Shown here: positions 6,437 to 7,819 of the stretch, piece after piece
Layout of the letters: each line of letters begins with the position of its first letter
Position numbering within the stretch: the first letter of the stretch is position 1
Origin: Sulfurimonadaceae bacterium
Lineage (GTDB): Bacteria; Campylobacterota; Campylobacteria; Campylobacterales; Sulfurimonadaceae
DNA length: 7,819 bases
Reading direction: 5' to 3'
Assembly (NCBI GenBank): GCA_028685945.1
Contig: JAQUCZ010000038.1
Span: forward strand, 1 to 7,819
Notes under the pieces: model-generated
Seen by the model: only the letters and a program-made list of their open reading frames with translations
The model's database searches: none
What the model was told of the DNA's origin: nothing
Program-made: the position numbers and the translations under genes

Positions 6437-7819
6437 TTAAATAAACCAGTTTTGGCTGTAATCGTGGGTAAGATCGATTTTAAGTTCCCCGAATCCCGGA
6501 AGCGTTTGGATCACGTTTGCATTGCTGATAAGCTCAAAGCGCAGCGAAATCTCACGCTCTTCGATCGCACTTTTTTCGATGCGCATCTCGATCCAGTTCC
6601 CGCATGCCACGACAACCCGAAGTGCGCCGAGGGATGCCTCGGTGGAGTTTTCCATTCTGATGCTCCCTTTGACGTTGATAGGGTCGATAATTATTAGCAT
6701 CTCTTCGATCGCGGCTATATGGTGGTTCTCGGCTTGAAACGCAAAATAGAGATAATTTTTGTCCATCCCGTAAAGGATTTTTTTCACGATGCCTCTGTCG
6801 CGATCCATCGTCGAAAATATCTTCGATTCGTCGATAATACCGCAACCGATCCACTCGAAAAACGAATCGTGCAAGCCGTTGATCTCGGGGGATATATCCG
6901 ATTGGGGTTTGAGCCAGAAGTTTTGGCTGCTCACCTCTTTGATGATCGGAATAAAAAGATCCGAAGGGGGCGTGATGCCGATAACGTCGTAGACGGCAAT
7001 GAGATGGGAGCGGAAAAGCTCGTCAAACTCCATTCCGAATTCGGTGAAATGGTCATCCCCGTACCACCAAAACCAATCGGAACACTCCGCCGCCAAAAAG
7101 TGGGAGAGTATCCGTTCGTGACGCTCTAAGTCCAAAAGCGATTTATGGTGCTCGTAATCTTTTTTCGCCATATAGATAAGTTCCCAAGCACGGGTTTTTT
7201 CGCTGTGTCCCACCCACGTGTTAAGCTCTCCATGGATCCAGCTTCCCACCCCGAGGTTGGTAAGGGTACGGTGTTCAAGGCGGTAGATATCCTCCATCCG
7301 TAGCGTCTCGCACCACGGGGTGTTTTGAATATCTCCATAAAGCGCATCGAAAAAATCTAGCCCGTTGTTTTTAAAAAACTCCCAAGCGTTTTCCCCGTCT
7401 AAGATCACAAATACTTTTGGGTCGCTATGCGCCTCTTCAATGCGTCGCAGCTCCTCCATAAAGTGTCTGGATGCTTCATGCGGGCGTTTGTTGCGGTAGG
7501 TAAAGCCTATTAAGTCGCTGAGTGCCTTGTCGCGAAACACCATGCACATATCTCGGTATTTGTAGGAGCGGTAGAGATTCTCTCGGTTACGCGACCCTAA
7601 AGATTTGAACAAAATCTCCTCATCGGTCGCTATCCATGCCACGCCGCATTCGCTCAAAAGTTCCACGCTTTTTGGATCCACCGCACCCTCGGCAGGCCAA
7701 AACCCTTCGGGCCTAAAACCGAACGTTTCCTCAAAAAGCCCGATTGCACGCTCCACCTGCACCCTCGCATCATCCTCGAGCGAAACATGATCTTTGGGGA
7801 TATTGGTACTCGGATTGGC
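6437..7819 (-). CDS. GH57 amylopullulanase-like glycoside hydrolase (partial, 5' end outside window)
   Basis: The frame is open from the window edge, giving 460 visible residues ending in TAA; the N-terminus is missing, so the real start cannot be seen. A GTG at 7762 is internal: the reading frame and family similarity continue upstream of it. GH57 signatures follow in order (visible numbering): GFWPAEG around residues 39-45, whose Glu44 matches the family nucleophile; LDGENAWEF around 140-148, whose Asp141 matches the acid/base; GELNTWVGH near 197; and the aromatic SDWFWWYG near 247. The LDGEN and SDWFWW blocks are typical of the amylopullulanase-type branch (COG1449), which acts on alpha-1,4 and sometimes alpha-1,6 glucan bonds. 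From about residue 305 a region with no catalytic motifs, probably a beta-sandwich accessory domain, runs to the end. Likely role: breakdown or debranching of alpha-glucan. The family is secure, exact bond specificity is not, and export cannot be judged without the N-terminus. Confidence 0.88.
   Translation of the reverse strand, partial: ANPSTNIPKDHVSLEDDARVQVERAIGLFEETFGFRPEGFWPAEGAVDPKSVELLSECGVAWIATDEEILFKSLGSRNRENLYRSYKYRDMCMVFRDKALSDLIGFTYRNKRPHEASRHFMEELRRIEEAHSDPKVFVILDGENAWEFFKNNGLDFFDALYGDIQNTPWCETLRMEDIYRLEHRTLTNLGVGSWIHGELNTWVGHSEKTRAWELIYMAKKDYEHHKSLLDLERHERILSHFLAAECSDWFWWYGDDHFTEFGMEFDELFRSHLIAVYDVIGITPPSDLFIPIIKEVSSQNFWLKPQSDISPEINGLHDSFFEWIGCGIIDESKIFSTMDRDRGIVKKILYGMDKNYLYFAFQAENHHIAAIEEMLIIIDPINVKGSIRMENSTEASLGALRVVVACGNWIEMRIEKSAIEEREISLRFELISNANVIQTLPGFGELKIDLTHDYSQNWFI

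Overview
The window is a solid block of six genes, all on the minus strand, for making and breaking down glycogen-type alpha-glucan. Transcription runs from high to low coordinates. In transcription order the genes are: a GH57 amylopullulanase-like protein (5' end outside the window), a second GH57 enzyme of the 4-alpha-glucanotransferase/alpha-amylase type, a GalT-like nucleotidyltransferase, a glycogen synthase (GlgA copy 1), a ROK-family sugar kinase (probably glucokinase), and a second, different glycogen synthase (GlgA copy 2, 3' end outside the window).

Packing is extremely tight. The junctions are a 14-bp gap, an 8-bp overlap, a 1-bp gap, a 4-bp overlap (GTGA) and an 8-bp overlap. This points to one polycistronic, translationally coupled transcript whose promoter and terminator both lie outside the window. 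No stretch of even 50 bases is non-coding. I found no RNA genes, mobile elements or CRISPR arrays, and no recognisable terminator or promoter.

How the genes could work together (inference from families): GlgA builds alpha-1,4-glucan from ADP-glucose. The two GH57 enzymes trim, debranch or rearrange the polymer. The ROK kinase would return released glucose to glucose-6-phosphate. The GalT-like enzyme handles a nucleotide-sugar/sugar-1-phosphate exchange and may connect to ADP-glucose rather than galactose, because no galE or galK is visible. No glgB, glgC or glgP is visible; they may lie nearby.

The organism is a bacterium of roughly balanced GC with mostly Shine-Dalgarno-led ATG starts, plus one GTG start. 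The combination of GH57 enzymes, GlgA and a GalT-like protein fits free-living sulfur-oxidising Campylobacterota (Sulfuricurvum/Sulfurimonas-like), but this is recollection of gene content and only a weak assignment.

The enzymes are recognisable families, not a new system. The least explained signals are (1) a short motif, CTTGGCATG, present six times in both orientations, (2) two non-identical glycogen synthases in one operon, and (3) a GalT-like enzyme in a glycogen operon.
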